Assembly (NCBI GenBank): GCA_020832235.1
Contig: JAFIEZ010000020.1
Location: 1 to 64,000, forward strand
From: Bacteroidota bacterium
GTDB lineage: Bacteria; Bacteroidota; Rhodothermia; Balneolales; HLUCCA01
Length of the DNA: 64,000 nucleotides
Direction: 5' to 3'
A model generated the notes under the pieces. The model saw only the letters and a program-made list of their open reading frames with translations. It ran no database searches and was not told the origin of the DNA. This document shows positions 63,895 to 64,000 of this stretch, one piece after another (the stretch's first letter is position 1; the number at the start of each line of letters is the position of its first letter). The position numbers and the translations under genes were made by a program.

Positions 63895-64000
63895 ATGGAA
63901 ACACACTTAATTAAGTACTTTTTGCCTGAAGAGCTCTTTGACCACTTTGATGTGGAAAAAGTGGCTGAATATCCGATACCGGGTACTAAACGTTTTGAAC
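63895..64000 (+). CDS. Start of a possible transposase (partial)
   Basis: An open frame starts with ATG at 63895 and runs off the right edge. The 35 visible residues (HLIKYFLPEELFDHFDVEKV and following) resemble the N-terminal region of ISAon1/ISL3-like transposases, which begin with a 'LLP.ELF.YFD' pattern. No inverted terminal repeat can be confirmed from this side. It is too short for certainty. Confidence 0.4.
   Translation, partial: METHLIKYFLPEELFDHFDVEKVAEYPIPGTKRFE

Overview
The window looks like chromosome of a Balneolota/Rhodothermota-type bacterium (Bacteroidota superphylum). Three secreted proteins (235-2289, 3433-6324, 39738-42068) end in a type IX secretion (T9SS) type A sorting domain with the FPNPFNP[ST]T signature that is typical of this group. 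The housekeeping genes are Gram-negative in character (LptE-like lipoprotein, outer-membrane barrels, SecDF, DsbD). The assignment is inferred from gene content; no 16S gene is present. I saw no CRISPR array or rRNA.

Layout. 1-6400: an alpha-glucan locus with a secreted carbohydrate-binding protein, a LacI regulator and a secreted GH13 alpha-amylase. 6.5-12 kb: a thioredoxin-fold protein that has lost both catalytic cysteines, p-aminobenzoate synthesis (pabC, pabB), a MoxR/ChlI-like AAA+ ATPase, ribosomal protein bL31 and a metallo-hydrolase. 12-19 kb: a minus-strand run (TPR protein, LptE, sigma-54 activator, miaB, pyrE, pgpA, pgsA) facing cinA. 19-24.5 kb: an outer-membrane protein, ftsX, a Fur-family regulator and an acyl-CoA synthetase. 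24.5-27.4 kb: a purA / RuBisCO-like protein / cupin operon, which suggests methylthioadenosine salvage. 27.5-37.8 kb: STAS protein, secF, secD, uvrA, class II DAHP synthase, hsp20, and an arsC/arsR pair. 38-50 kb: htrA, a T9SS protein, an RluA enzyme, DsbD with a thioredoxin lipoprotein, clpB, and a DsbA/VKOR oxidative pair. 50-52.8 kb: an Ada-like repair protein, a small unknown protein and a bacterial nitric oxide synthase oxygenase.

The most unusual region is 52969-60866, a compact integrated element in the 3' half of a tRNA-Leu(UAA) gene, bounded by identical 63-bp direct repeats. Its ten genes all lie on the minus strand: P4-type tyrosine integrase, an unknown 165-aa protein, an AlpA-like excisionase/activator, a DUF3987 helicase-like protein, a primase-like protein, three small unknown proteins, a terminase small subunit and a full-length terminase large subunit. 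There is no capsid, portal, tail or lysis gene. This gene set is what a minimal phage satellite would need: integrate, excise, replicate, and package with its own terminase into another phage's capsid. The ends carry mirror-image arrays of short repeats placed almost symmetrically around the attachment core. I regard it as a candidate undescribed phage satellite family.

Downstream are a short protein resembling only the C-terminal end of flagellin, a multi-PAS histidine kinase, and, cut by the window edge, the start of what may be a transposase.
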